Source: Anticarsia gemmatalis (Eukaryota > Arthropoda > Insecta > Lepidoptera > Erebidae). Taken from it: a stretch of 64,000 nucleotides of DNA. Shown piece after piece: positions 1 through 12,965 of this stretch (positions are counted from its first letter, which is position 1; each line of letters starts with the position of its first letter). The position numbers were made by a program, and so were the translations under genes. The stretch lies in contig NC_134747.1 in assembly GCF_050436995.1 (NCBI RefSeq), positions 751,501 to 815,500 of the forward strand, given 5' to 3'. The notes under the pieces are model-generated. The model saw only the letters and a list, made by a program, of their open reading frames with translations. It ran no database searches and was not told the DNA's origin.

Positions 1-201
1 GTGTTAAAAATGTATTGTATGAGCTTATCTTTGAAAACAATTTTCAAATTAATTTTCTTTGCTAATTTAACTAATTTTATGTTAGGATACTTTTCGTATT
101 ATTTACTTTAACGATTTTAATATTGTTTCGCGGTGACTTTTATCCAAACCATACACAATTGCTATTAGACCCGAAACTTTTATTCATATGTCAAGCAAGA
201 C

Positions 202-360
202 TGCCTCCGTGGCGCAGTAGTTAAGATCGCCACGCCGCCGCTACCATTGCGTTGGGAGGTCGTGGGTTCGGTAACCACACGGAACTTTTATATTTGTAAA
301 AGTCCCCTCTACACAAGAGCAATTCTTAGTGCGGGAGTTGTCTTTTAAAGAAGAAGAAGA
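202..360 (+). repeat. tRNA-derived SINE copy (internally deleted)
   Basis: The unit begins CTGCCTCCGTGGCGCAGTAG, which resembles an A box, and has a B-box-like GTGGGTTCG about 50 bases on. It ends with the family tail containing CACAAGAGCAATTCTTAGTG and a GAA-rich end. Compared with the copy at 30152 it lacks the middle part carrying the ACAAATAATTG motif. The tRNA cloverleaf is degenerate, so this is not a functional tRNA gene. Confidence 0.8.
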
Positions 361-909
361 ATTACTTGTTCTACGGGACTAACTGGGTAACGAACCTATT
401 GATATCCCGTCGCTAAGTGATATAGCCTCTTGCGAAATGCTATAGGCTCTAACATAAGCAGCGACCTTCTACAGATTCAAGAATAGATCTAGAACTATCA
501 GTGTGTATAATGTAGGAAGTAAGTAGGGCAGGTTAAAACGCCGCGATCGGGTAACCGAGTGGTGTACGTTGAATCGGCGCCGTCCGTGCCAGCACCGCGA
601 CGGTAATTAGCCCACTATGGGGTTGCTAGACCACGAAATATATTGTGGACTATTTTAAAAGGGGTCGCCCAGTGATGGGCATGTTTACCGGACCAGATAA
701 ATTGCTATTAGGATTTTTAATTAGTAATTAAATCGATCAGAAATATCCCAATAACAATATATTAATTTACGCTGCAGCTGCATTGCGTCACAATCAAAAT
801 AAGTTTGGAAATATAAATGCCTATGAAAATGTAAAGTTTTAGTTTATTTACCAGCGTGCTCTTATGTTTTAGATATATTTTGTATTAAATTAATAAAATT
901 CAATTTAAC

Positions 910-1010
910 CCATTAATGTCCCACTGCTCGGCAAGGGTCTCCTCCCGTAATGAGGGAGGAGTCAGACCTGGAGTCCACCACGCAGGCCAATTGCGGGTTG
1001 GGATATTACG
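910..1010 (+). repeat. dispersed lepidopteran-type repeat (CCACCACGC family)
   Basis: This copy carries the signature phrases CCACTGCTCGGCAAGGGTCT and GAGTCCACCACGCAGGCC. The same unit recurs at 6855, 7171 (inverted), 7333, 9563 (inverted), 37378, 42663, 44292 (inverted) and 56165. I cannot assign it to a named superfamily from sequence alone. Confidence 0.75.
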
Positions 1011-1402
1011 AAGTCTTTTTAAATACTGTCATTGTCAATCACATTATATGACATTGTCAAATACATCATATGCCTAATTTTATTTAAAAATATTCTCCTT
1101 AATCTCCCATTATTAGTGGTAATTTCTTTACCCTGGCAACACATGATAGTACCGCATTACAATGAAACATTTCGCGTGTCTACTATTAGGTGGTTTCAAC
1201 GTAACTGGCTCAAATATTATTTGTTTACTTTTTCACTCGCCGCCAGCTTGGTTACAGCTGGTATTACCAAAAGAAAAGGTTATGGTAGGCTATTTTACAA
1301 CTAGTAAAATACTCTTTATAAAATGTCGGAATCGTATTTTAGTAAAGAAATACTAAAATCAATTTCTTGCTTAGAAATATTGTATCTACCTAAATATATA
1401 AA

Positions 1403-1623
1403 TCAAAGTTGACTGGCTGGCATAGTGATCTATTGACGCACAGCCCAAACCACTGGACGGATCGGGCTGAAATTTGGCATGCAGGTAGATATAATGACGT
1501 AGGCATCCGGTAAAAAAGGATTTCGGTAAATTCTACCCCCAAGGGGATAAAAAAGGGGGTGAAAGGTTGTATGAAAATACCTAAGTCACAAATCACGCGG
1601 ACTAAGTCGCGGGCAATGGCTAG
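1403..1623 (+). mobile_element. short non-autonomous Helitron-like element
   Basis: The segment begins TC after an A and ends CTAG before a T, the A|TC...CTAG|T arrangement of lepidopteran Helitrons. Its 3' part reads GACTAAGTCGCGGGCAATGG then CTAG, close to the 3' ends of the longer elements at 15254 and 23412. The interior is different, so it is a separate subfamily. It has no coding capacity. Confidence 0.55.
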
Positions 1624-2139
1624 TTTAGTATATTAATGTGGTTTAGTAATGTAATTGTATGACCTCACGTGTGCTCTCACAGAAGATAGCTTCTTATATC
1701 ATTAGGTTAAATACACAGACAAAACAAGGGGTCATTAGTAGATAATTACATTTTACATTAACCATAATATTTTTACAAATATGAAAAATAAAAGATGTAT
1801 GTTTGTATGTATGTATGAAAAGTAAAAGACTGTCTCGCGCTCGACTCATGGGGTCTCGGGGTCGATTCTTGGGTTAGGCAAAGAACTTACAGTCTTTGCT
1901 AATTTTATATTAGAATATTTTTTAATTGTTGTATAGCGTATTAAATACTCTCACGTTTGGCCATTAATAATTATAGTTCCTTGTAATACGAGGGGGCGCC
2001 TATTGCCATATACCGGACACGTAACCAAACTCCACATAGATCAGAGAACGTCATTTGGTACAGATCCTTACAAACTTCTTTTGCTTCATTCACATGATAC
2101 AGGACTGTCGGTTACGAGTACTACTTTTTTTTTATTTAA

Positions 2140-2336
2140 AAAAAGACAACTCCCGCACTAAGAATTCCTCTTGTGTCGCGGGGACTTCTACAAACATACA
2201 AACAACGGACACAAAGCACAACCAGACCCGAAACAATTATTTGTGGATCGCACAAATAATTGCTCCGTGTGGGAATCAAACCCACGGCCTCCCGACGCAG
2301 TGGCATCGGCGTGGCGACCTAAACCACCACGGAACA
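2140..2336 (-). repeat. tRNA-derived SINE copy
   Basis: Read on the minus strand it has the family order: an A-box region (CGCCACGCCGATGCCACTGC), a B-box region (CGTGGGTTTGATTCCCACAC), the motif ACAAATAATTG, then GGGACTTT-type and CGGGAGTTGTC tail sequences. It is nearly full length and matches the copies at 3388, 30152 and 47262. Confidence 0.85.
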
Positions 2337-3387
2337 ATTCCAAACGTAAATAAACGGCACACGTTTCATTCAAGCACTTAGGAAGCAACCATATTATAAC
2401 ATTATCATTCTCATTATAGATAAGCTATCATACAAATCTTCACCCTGAAGTGTTGATAAACAACACAACAAGCAAACAAACATAGATAATAACTGACCGA
2501 CTAATTAAGAATATACACTACTTTGTTAAGTATACTAATGTGCTACTAATTATTTAAGTAGCGTTAATAAACATAATTAAGAATATAATTTGTTCAAAAA
2601 CAAAAGACAGTTTGACGTTTAAAATGTACTGTCAAAATAGCTCTTACAGAGTCCGGTAGAGGCGCCAAATAGAGTTTCGGTAGTCGGTAATCGATAGCAG
2701 TAAGAAATCAAGCTAAAGTTCTGTATTTTTTAGATATCTTTAACAATAAAAAGTAATGCACCTTTATTTAGGCTACTAAATATGCAATTATTACCAAGAT
2801 AAGTAAATTAGCACCGTTAGTGAATTTTAATGTACCTACCGGGTATCTATTAAATTTAGACTCTACCGATATGTGTTAAACATAAATACATGAAATCACG
2901 TTTTTTGTCATAGGGTAGGCAGAGACCAGAGAACGCCATTTTCTAAACATCTGGTTACATGGAACCATTGGTATTCATTACTAATATAGATAAATAAAAA
3001 AAAAAGATTGCCCTTCCATTACAAGGATATCCTCCTGGAATGAAGGAGAAGTTAAGTGTTGAGTTTACGACGCTATGGACTATGGACTTTGCTTTCCATC
3101 AAAACCTCTAAGAGAGCCATCGCTAACATATTCACTTTAATACTTGATATACATATCGTCTACATGTAACCCAGTCTCATGTTTAAAATAAATAACATCT
3201 CGAGAGCTAAATATTCCACTTGGTACAATTGAAATGTTTGATAGTTGGAGTTGAATCGAGGGCTCTGATTGATATGACATTGAACGATTATTGAATCGAC
3301 AACTGTAACCAGCGCACAAGTACTTGCATACACGAATTGTATTGTGTAGAGAACCAATGTATTGGGAAGCAGAGAAAGATTTTTTTA

Positions 3388-3594
3388 AAAAGACAACTCT
3401 CGCACTAAGAATTGCTCTTGTATCGCGGGTTTTTTTACAAATATACAAATAACGGACACAAAGCTCAACCAGACTCGAAACAATTATTTGTGGATCGCAC
3501 TAATAAATTGCTCCGTGTGGGAATCGAACCCACGACCTTACGACGGCGACGCAATGGTATCGGCGTGGCGACCTAAACCACTGCACCGTGAAGG
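3388..3594 (-). repeat. tRNA-derived SINE copy
   Basis: A second minus-strand copy of the same family, about 1.1 kb from the first. It keeps the B-box-like GTGGGTTCGATTCCCACAC, the duplicated ACAAATAATTG/AATTTATTAG region and the tail AGTGCGAGAGTTGTC. Confidence 0.85.
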
Positions 3595-3767
3595 CAATTA
3601 AGTACAAGCAGAAATGTGGATATACACCCGCCATTAATTAACATTGTTAGTCCCATTTAATAGGGGGCGAGCCTATTGCCATATCTTGGACACATTACCG
3701 AACTCCGGACTACCTACTATTGAGTATAATCTAATATACATAAGGAAAAGACCAATAACAAACTACT

Positions 3768-3842
3768 TTGGCCGACCCGGGAATCGCGCCCGAGACCTTA
3801 TTGACAGCAGGCGGACACACCGACCGCGCCACAGAGGCAGTA
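3768..3842 (-). repeat. tRNA-like SINE head of a different family
   Basis: On the minus strand this reads CTGCCTCTGTGGCGCGGTCG and later CGATTCCCGGGTCGGCC, like an A box and B box about 50 bases apart. The cloverleaf is imperfect and the rest of the element differs from the family at 2140, so I call it a tRNA-derived retroposon head rather than a gene. Confidence 0.55.
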
Positions 3843-5858
3843 TTTTTTATGTCCTTTGAAGCTATATTACTCTAAATATTAACTTAGCTAGTCTATCTTT
3901 GATCCCAAGTTTTTAACTATTTCTATGCCAGACTCCGTCAGTATCGGTTCCATGGTTTAAGCATTTAGAGCGTAATAGGACACAGATGTTCGCATTTAAA
4001 GTACGAATTACTTGCTTAGAATTTGGGGAGGTATTTTTAAACATGCATGTAGATTATTGGTATTATTAAGAATATTGTTAGCTAATCTGTGCTAATCTGG
4101 TCAAGGTATTAGATTTTCCTTTGTTGAATGCAACGTACGCATTGAACTTTATATGCATTTAGATTTTAATTAATTATCAGCCCGTTTTTCATTCATTTAC
4201 ATTGAACAACCTTTCAATATCCATCTGTCGAGTGTCGAGAGTTTGACATTTAAAATGTATTAGGTATAGGCGTTGATCAGATTTTCGTGTAACATATCTC
4301 GATAGCTACTCGAACTACTGTCCATTAGCAATATACTCAAGATGTATATCTTAAGTATATTGTATGTATATCTTGAGTATATAGTCGTACTTTCATGCAG
4401 TTTTCACACATATTCTGTCCGAATTCTCTAAATTCCAGTGATGATTTTTAATGTCGAAAAAAATATTTGATCGAGTATGCAAAACATGTCTGCGGGTGTA
4501 TTGGTCAACGATATTCATAGATCACAAAATCAGTCTAGTTTAGCCGTGAACAGGAAACAGAATTTTACATTAATTTACTGTATTCAGATAATGCAATTTT
4601 TTTTAATTTATCGTACTCGGCTTGCGTTGCTTTGCTCCTCCTTCAATTCGGGACCCTACCACAGCAGTGGGAGATGGTTATTAAAAAAAAATAGTAATTA
4701 TAATGCATTATCAAATAAATTTCAAAAGTGATCAGTTTCGCACAAATACAGTGTCTAATAGTGAATTGTTTAACGCACTAATAACTATGTACCACGGTAA
4801 CTACTTTCACTGCACTTACATGTGATTTCAGACCTTATATAGCTATACATAAGTCTTATTTTTGGATATATTCGTGCGTATGAAAGCTAAACAGGACGTC
4901 TTTAATATAACTGAGTCATTTTGTTATTTGTATACTGACAATCAGACACTATCTTTTTAGTTCGAGGATTGTATGCATCTGCCCATACGAAATCCCTGGT
5001 TTTATTTCCAAGTCTAGTGAAAGAACGCGACTTCTGGGTCTTCGAATTTATGTTTAAGATTATAGATAGGTTCCAAATGTATGACCTCTAATACAGTAGA
5101 TGACTACCAGTCAAATCAACTTCTCTTTATGAAATGCCAAAAATACAATTTAGTATAGGAATATGAAATAGTGACGTCACAGTTTCGTATTTTCGTTGGT
5201 ATCAAATGAGTGCCGAATAAAATGTTTAAGTCTGTAGTAATTACAATTTTAACACTATTTACCAGCAAAATTACATAGCCTGGGCATTTTATATGAACCT
5301 TTTACGAATAAAAGTTAAATAATCTTCCGTTAACCCTGTCAACTACCTAATTACACAGGCCTTATGAGGCCATAAGGTCAATTCACGACGAAACGTAGAG
5401 AGGTTTTTTCATACATATCTGCGAAGATCTTTGGGTATACACATATAACCAGTGTGATGATACTAAATAATATAATTTTATTCATGTATTTGTGTTATTA
5501 AACTACCTACTTATAGATAGATCTCTATTTATGTAACAATCATAACATTGTTAATCAATTCATATTATCAAGTTTGCCTTGAAGGTTTAGGCAGAGGTGT
5601 ATCAAATACTTTTAAGTAGTACTAAACTGGTTTTGGAAGTTAAAAGGGCACGTTACCAAACATGTTACCTCATAGGTACTTCGCTATTCAATTCTCGGGT
5701 TGGTAACAGAAAAAGTTGTCCACCCAGAAATCGTATTAGCATAGTATATAACTTATAATATTATGTTGACTCGAACTGCTATCTTTTAATTCCGTGTTAT
5801 GTTGATCTTACATTATACCCAACTCGGGATTTGTAGGTTCCTATTGTAATTGGTTTTA

Positions 5859-6231
5859 GAGGAGCTCGTGGCTTAGTTTACAACAGCCGCACGGATCGAT
5901 CTCTGAGGTCAAGCTACGCTTGCCGAGGTTGTTCCGTGGATGGGTGACCATCTTATACATATCGAGTTTCTCCGTGTTTCGGAAGGCACGTTAAATTGTG
6001 GGTCCCGGCTGTCATTTTCGAAGATCTTTGACAGTCGTTAACAGTAGTCAGAAGCTTGAAAGTCTGACAACCAGTCTTACCGAAGGTATCGTGTTAATAC
6101 CCAAGTAACTGGGTTGTGGAGGTCAGATAGGCAGTCGCTCCATGTAAAACACTGGTATCCAGCTGCATCCGGTGAGACTGGAAGCCGACTCCAACATAGT
6201 TTGGAACAAAGGCTAAGCGAATATATATATA
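5859..6231 (+). mobile_element. 5S rRNA-like SINE, near full length, with target duplication
   Basis: The element is flanked by an exact 17-bp direct repeat, TATTGTAATTGGTTTTA, at 5842-5858 and 6232-6248. Its head has AAGCTACGC followed about 30 bases later by GGATGGGTGACC. This spacing and wording resemble the internal promoter (A box plus C box) of eukaryotic 5S rRNA, as in SINE3-type retroposons. The tail ends in an AT repeat. It has no coding capacity. Other copies lie at 28793, 30945, 36893 and 57113. Confidence 0.8.
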
Positions 6232-6624
6232 TATTGTAATTGGTTTTAATTAGATGTCACGTATTATTGCATTTCACATAATGTATGCGTAGAAAATAAA
6301 ATAGACTGTGTGTTTATTTTGATGATTTGTGTCGACGTTTAGTTAAAAACGAATCTCTAAATTACAATTTGGTACCTATCTCAAATTACTATACCGTCTG
6401 TCTAATACTCTGTAAGTATATTACGTAAAGAATACACAAGCAAAGCAATACACAAGAATAGCAAGGAATGTTATAACAACCTGTATGACAAGATGTAGGG
6501 ATAAAAATGAAGTAAAGAAAATTTTGGGTATTAAATCATCGTAACAATGGTTTCTGCCAACTGCCACGGATAAACGAGATCATTCTAAGTATATATAGTA
6601 GAATCACTGTCACATACCTGTATA

Positions 6625-9600
6625 TCAAATGACATAGTTCTTGCCGGGCTGTCGGCTGCCGAGCGCGAAGGGCCAGCGCTGGGCCGTGGCGGCGCTGGTG
6701 ACGTCACCGCGCAGCAGCGCCACCACGTCGTCCAAGTAGCGCAGCGCACGCGTCTCCGCGCTCAGCGCGCGCGCAGCCAACGCGCAACGACGGGCGCGTA
6801 TTGACTGTGCCTGGAATTACAAAAAAACTTTCCCGAACTGGTCTTTAAATTTATAGGTCTCCTCCCGTAATGAGGGAGGGATTAGGCCTTGAGTCCACCA
6901 CGCTGGCCAAGTGCGAGTTGGGGACTTTGCATGCCCTCAATAAATGTATTTAACAAATTTTAGGCATGCAAGGTTTCCTCACAATGTTTTCCTTCACCGT
7001 TGGAGCATGTGATAATAATTTAAAAATAATTTAATCAGATTGATAGAAGAAAAGTCTCATGTGCTTTTTTTATTTTTTCTGTACAACCATTTTCCTCAGA
7101 GTTACAGCTTGTTGAAAATCACCCAAAAATTTGGATTTTTTTTTATATCCCTTAATTTTTGGGACTAGTGTAGTTCCAACGGTGAAGGAAAACAACGTCA
7201 TGCAACCTTGTATGCCTAAGAGTTCTCGAAGGTATGCAAAGTCCCCAGCCGGGATTTGGCCAGCGTGGTGGACTCAAGGCCTAACCCCTCATTACGGAAG
7301 GAGACACTTGCCCAGCAGTGGAACATTTTTTTTAACCCTTTCTGTCCCACTGCAGGGCAAGGGTTTCCTCCAAAACGAGGGGTTCGGCCTTGAGTCCTCC
7401 AGTAGTGGGACATTATTGAGTTAAATTTATTTATTTTGCTTTAAATAGTGGTATCTGTGGCTTTAAACAGGGTGTCAATGTCCTTTATTGACTTATTAAC
7501 GGGCAAAGACTATTAGTATTACGTCTATTACCAAGTTGATCTTATCTAAGTTGCGTGAGTTCTGCTGCTAGAAAAGTCATTTCTTTTAGTTTTCAAAATG
7601 CATGTACTAATTACGCTTATTCAGTGATTAATTAGCAATAGAAAAATAATATTAATCATTTGATTCTTTTATAATCAAGTAAGTTTAATTAAAACGTAAA
7701 TGGAGCTGAATAATCGTAGTTATTACATAGGTATAGAGAATGTCTCAATAAGAGTGCATTTTTAAATTTGCTGTATTTTCTATTATTGCTATGTAATTGT
7801 GTACTAAGATTTCATATCGATAGCACGTTATTTTTTTTGCAACGAGGCATTTTTAACCGACTTTACAAAAGGAGGAGGTTCTCAATTCTACTGTATGTTT
7901 TTTATTTATTTATGAGAACTGTCATACTTTACAACGGAGATAATAATAGGTATATAGCAAATTTAAAAGTGCAATCGTGCTCAAGGTCCTATATTCATTT
8001 AAATATTATTTAATAATATATAACCCCCACCTCGCACAAGTGATAACTTATATAATACAGACATTAGCCCGCGACTTTGCTTTGGAGAATGTATCTACAA
8101 AAAGCTCAGAAAATAGTCGTTTCGGAGATTTTAAGAAATATACAAAGTTTACTTGCGTTATCAACATAACCTACATAGTAATAGGGACTCGGTTTGGTTC
8201 GCGATTTCCCGGTATAAAAACGTTATAGGTGTAAATCGCGGCTATCTGTGTGCAAAAATTCATCACAATTTACAATCCATTGAGTAGCTTTTCCATAAAT
8301 GAAGCACAAAAATCTGAAAAATTCTGCCCACGAAAAGACTCCGCAGGGTAAAAAGTATTCTTAGTGTTAATCCCGATTACAAACTACGTATGTCCAACAT
8401 TTTATAAAAATCTCTTCAGTAGGTTTCGAGAATGAGTAAACGCGTACTTGAAAACTTTCGCATTTATTAGTATGTGCATGTTGATGACCTCTCTAAATAA
8501 TATCGTTTAATACAAGGATAAATAATCAGTAAATTATAAAATTGTGTCATTGATAATGTTATCAATATTGATATAATAAAATATATAATCACGCGGATGC
8601 AAATTAATCATAATTATGAATAATTAATTTAGATAGAGTAGTTAGTACCTGAATTATACGTTATTTCCGTCTTTTACATGGCAATCTAGTTATAACATAA
8701 GACCAACATTGTTTATGGCGATACAAACCTGTATTTCACTCACCTCTGCCTATACTTTGGGTATAACTATATAATTAAATAATTATATAGTTATATATAA
8801 TTTTATGTCGTATATTTGTAATACTTAAAAATATTTATTTATAAGGAACCTATAGAAGATAATCGGTTTGGGAATTGTTATTTTTATTACTGTTTTTAAA
8901 CAGTTAAGTATAAAGTTTGTGGGGATGGATGTATGTATGTAAGGTGCTCTAACGCGCAGAAATTACTGAATTTTGATAAGGTTTGGTTCACAGAAAGTTT
9001 ATAACGTGGATTTGAACTTAGGATACTTTTATCTTAGACTACAAAGTCACTAGCAGTACGCTAGTAATTATTATACAACATTTTAAAATATAAACCACGA
9101 TTTTTTTACCGACTTTTAACGACTAAATGAATTTAACGTTTAAATATGACGTATGCAATATTAAAAATCAATCAAATATTTAATTAATGTGTAAATAGTT
9201 TAGTAAACTAGTTATAGTTTAGATTAGAAAACTGACTGACAAGTAATTTACTAAAAGATAAAGAAATTATATAACACGCGCTAACACAAGACTATTATTA
9301 AATACATGAAACTAATTAACTACGATAGCATCTCTTACACTCGTTTATTTTTTTGTAATTTGACTATAAAGTAATTAATTTTAGAAAATAAACCCTGTTA
9401 ATACAGCGCTTTCACAGTTAAATGGCTGATCAAGGTTTTTTATTTTTATTTTATGCCGCCTGATATATATGGATATAATATAAGGTCCCGAATGGTAAAA
9501 GTAATTGGTCAACGATAGTTCGAACCTGAGGCAACACACCAATGACTATTATAATAATCACTTGTTCCAACGGTGAAGGAAAACATCGTGATGGAACCTT

Positions 9601-12600
9601 GTGTACCTAAAAAAATATTTTTTTTGTTTATTACGGGCATGTCAAGCAAAGTCCCCTACTTGCACTTGGCCAGCGTGGTGGACTAAAGGCCCAACCCCTT
9701 TTTCGTTTGAGAGCAGACCTTTTTCCACAAGCGAGGAAGTACCGGGTCATAAAAATCTACCGAGGCGTTGATTCCTAACTAAATTGCACAAAAACAGATT
9801 TCATTCGAATTCAAATTATTTATTTTAAGACTAAATGCTATAGTTTTTTAATTGCCTCTGAAATGCGAGCATAAAATAGTGTTCTTACTTTTCCTTGAAT
9901 TGAAATAATTATTTGAACAATAACCAATTGTCTTGTGAGCAGGATAATACGATACCTACGTATCATTATGTACAATTAATTAATTAGGTAAGGAGGATAA
10001 TATGTATATTGTCGTGTTTCTTGAATTGTTGTTTCAGAAATATCCGTATACATAGGCGTAATACATTACGAGTAAAAAATATATGTGTAGTGTGTATTGT
10101 GCATGGGTTTTCCATGAAAGTATGGATGAATTTTTGAAATGATTTCGTTAAAAGATAGCTGTAAGTGTATTATTTCTAAGGGTCATTAGATTCTATATAT
10201 TACTAAAATTATTCGACAAAATCACGAAAAATCTTTATAAAATTCCTGCTTGTAAAAGGTTTTTAATGTGGTCCCGAAATCCACTTGGACTTTAATTTGC
10301 GTCTAGTTGTACTTTGCGTATTGCGATTTGGGTGTTGTAAGATCCGCTGCAAGAATAAATTCAATATTTGTATTTTCAATTGACATAAAAACGTGCCTAA
10401 ATTTAGAATTTGTTTGTCAATGAATTCACGTCCATGGCCAGTGCAATCTGCGCCGATACATCGAGCAAAGCAATATTATGCACATAGCTTTAATTTCTGT
10501 AAAATATAGTCAACAGGACTATTTTTTGTCACCTGCGAATCGTACTCAACTCTATGTAGAGTCACCAGTAAAGAACAATAGTATTTTTAATTTACTTTAA
10601 AGATTGCAATACTAATGAAAAATAAAGTAGTTTTGATAAGAGTACTAAATGTAGAGTCACGTAGAGTCGTTATCAGTTTGTTTGTATTACATTGACACTA
10701 TTACATAGTAGATAATGATATCTTACTGCATTTTAGAAGGTTGGCTAGAGTTCGAGGTAATGTCATGTCTCTTGTTATATATTAAATAATTTACTCGATT
10801 ATAATTGCGAAAGTTTGATAGTATGTATATAACTGTTTTACGAAATAACTACTGGACGGGTTGTAATGCAATTTGGTACACTGGTAACTTAAAACATGGA
10901 TGAGCCTGATTAACACATGGGATACTTTTTATTTTAATTAAATTAATGGTATTTAGCGGTCTGGGAATGTTTTCTGATTCTACCGGCACAGTCATTATTA
11001 TGGAAGATTTTTTGATGACTGAATGAATGACTTAAGGTAGGAAAGTTTGTATAGATCGTGCTAACGCCAATTCTTTGTTCTCTGTCTACTCCTATGGAAA
11101 CAAGGCGTGATTTTATGTATGTCAGTATGTTTGTATTTTGAAGGACTTTATTACGACTTGCTATAATGTTATGTGTGGGTTTAGTTCTATTTTTACGGAC
11201 GTAATGTCTGTTACAGTTTTATTATTTTTAAGACTTGCCAATTTTTCTAATCAGTATGATAAGATATCATAATTACTTCTAAACTTATTATCTCAGTGTT
11301 TATCTGTGTCTGACCTACGTCTCGTTTTGGACTTTTGTCCTCCTGATTTGACGATAACTATTAGCACATTACCGGCGTTTTAGCGATCATCTATTTTAAC
11401 CAAGGTTTAAGTTATGCTGCTTTCGTTCGCGTCGTATAGTACTAATATTTTGTATATCCAAGCAGGCCAGTGTATGAAACATAAGACACATACCCATCAT
11501 GTTCCAACGATTTGTTCATCAACTACACATGCACTAATACATTACCGTTACACACAAACACGACCAATAACTTGGAGATTTTCGCAACATCGTCACTTGA
11601 GCGGAACTCTACGTGCTATCTTAATTGGGAGCACACGAAACAATCAGAATTCAGAGCTGCCAGACAGAGACAGAGCATCAGTGAAAGTGCCACGACTACA
11701 GATAATGCATTACTTAATGATGCGCCCACTGTCATTGATTAATTACACGTTACTTCATTAACTACCCGCCTGATCAACGACTATGATCAATATTTAACTA
11801 CTTTATACATCGTCATCGTGAGGACGCTGCACTTGCGCAAATAACTATAACGTTTCACTCGACATTGAGGTGCAAGAGGAAGTATACTTCCTCCGAGTGT
11901 CGCGCGGCGTGCGGTGCGGGGGGCGGGGGCGCGGGGTGCGAGGGGGTGCGAAAGCGTGCGCGGTGGCGACATGGCACACGGTACGAACGCGTCAGGGGTC
12001 GCGGCGCGCCACGCGCCGGGCCAGCACCTGCAGGTCTTCGTGGATCTCCGCCAGCTCGTCGTGCAGGTCGCGTGACTCCGCCAGCAGCGCGTCCAGGCGC
12101 CGCGCCGTCGCGCTCAGCCCGCACTCCTCCTCCTCGTCGTCCTCCACGCTGAGCGCCAGGCGGCCCAGTCGCTCACGTTCCACGGCGTCCCGCGCGCCTC
12201 GCTTGCGCCACTCCCGCAGCAGCTCCCGCCGGATCCCGCCACTACGCTCCTCTTCCTCGGCTTCCCTCAATTCGTCCGCCAGCGACCTCTCTACGTTAGA
12301 ATTCTTTGGTTTGTGACTAGTTTCTTCGGCCGCTACTGCCTGCTCCGGCTCTACGTCTGACTGAGGAGTGTCCGGCGGCCTGTGGCGAGGTTCCGGTGTG
12401 GACGATGCCGACAAAAATGGGCTAGGAGACTGTAGAGCTCGTTGTAGAAACCGCCTCGTATCCTCGTCGAGCGGCCTGGTCAGACCGCGCCGTGGCGCCG
12501 GTCGTACTATAGCTTCAAGTGCCTCTCGGCCGGGATCCTCCGGTCGCAGCAGCTCTAGGATCTTAGCTCGCGGAGGAGATATAGTGGAGCACACGTCGTA

Positions 12601-12813
12601 GCGGGACACCAGTTTTCCTTTGCTAGGAGAGGTGTGGACGTCGCCCGTCGGAGTATAGGCGCGGATGTTCTCGGTGAGCAGGCGGTAGTTGCGCAGCTTG
12701 ACGTTGCCCTCGGGCGGCAGCGCGGAGGCGTCGCAGTCCTCGGGCGGCGGCTCCACGATGTGTATGTAGTGCGTGGGCGCGGGGGACTCGTCGCGCGCCG
12801 TGAACGCGCTCAT
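6625..12813 (-). CDS. unrecognised protein with coiled-coil C-terminus (two-exon model)
   Basis: Exons: 12028-12813 (ATG at 12813, in the context CACGAAC, with A at -3) and 6625-6810 (TGA at 6625). The first exon is GC-rich and open for 262 codons. The donor CAG|GTGCTG is weak; if unused, the frame runs 11 codons further to a TGA at 11992 (273 aa). The second exon has a clear acceptor (TTGTAATTCCAG) and an open phase-0 frame for 61 codons. Joining gives 323 aa. Residues about 1-190 look disordered and rich in Pro, Glu and Arg. The part after residue 190 is highly charged with Leu-spaced heptads, and the second exon continues the same Ala/Leu/Arg helical character. I do not recognise the family. 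The first exon is secure as coding; the join is inference. Confidence 0.55.
6855..7325. repeat. inverted pair of CCACCACGC-family repeats
   Basis: A plus-strand copy (6855-7010) and a minus-strand copy (7171-7325) face each other. Both carry the phrase for TTTTCCTTCACCGTTGGA and the block CTTGAGTCCACCACGCTGGC. A partial third copy follows at 7333-7400. The pair could fold into a long imperfect hairpin; more likely it records two independent insertions. Confidence 0.7.
9563..9700 (-). repeat. CCACCACGC-family repeat, minus strand
   Basis: It carries TTCCAACGGTGAAGGAAAAC and GGCCAGCGTGGTGGACTAAA in the same order as 7171-7325, but is more diverged. No coding content. Confidence 0.65.
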
Positions 12814-12965
12814 GTTCGTGCCGGGCGGCGCGCGCGGACGCACTGCGCGCCGAGCGCTGCCCCGCCACCACACTCGCCTGGGCGAGCTAATCTAATTAAA
12901 CTGCATTTACTACAGCGTAAAATCACAGCCATACACAGATATTATTCGCTATAAATAGTTGTAAA

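Larger units (their letters stand above)
1..6624. other. gene-poor intergenic region with repeats
   Basis: I see no coding exon here. The stretch is AT-rich and holds SINE copies, a short Helitron-like element and a 5S-like SINE, all listed separately. GC-richer segments at about 530-700 have no recognisable product; this looks like an old repeat fragment. Every open frame is short and lacks plausible splice sites or protein-like composition. Confidence 0.6.
6811..11991. other. large intron or intergenic stretch with repeats
   Basis: If the two-exon model is right, this is about 5 kb of intron. It holds CCACCACGC-family repeats at 6855, 7171, 7333 and 9563 and a small palindrome at 8764-8793. 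The rest is AT-rich with no supported exon. Confidence 0.5.

Noticed and set aside
2171..2388. Frames resembling parts of proteins in the SINE copies (also 30058-30370 and 47116-47609)
   Set aside because: They are chance translations of the tRNA-derived SINE and recur wherever that repeat lies.
3510..3590. Candidate tRNA genes (also 2265-2335, 30160-30235, 58320-58405)
   Set aside because: A and B boxes are present, but acceptor and anticodon stems do not pair properly and each is followed by a SINE body.
5880..5970. Functional 5S rRNA gene
   Set aside because: Only the promoter-like core resembles 5S; the ends are wrong and target duplications show retroposition.
11865..12316. Open frames on the plus strand and in the other minus frame across the GC-rich exon
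   Set aside because: They are by-products of high GC content opposite the 12028-12813 exon; composition is Arg/Ser/Ala low-complexity and there are no supporting splice sites.
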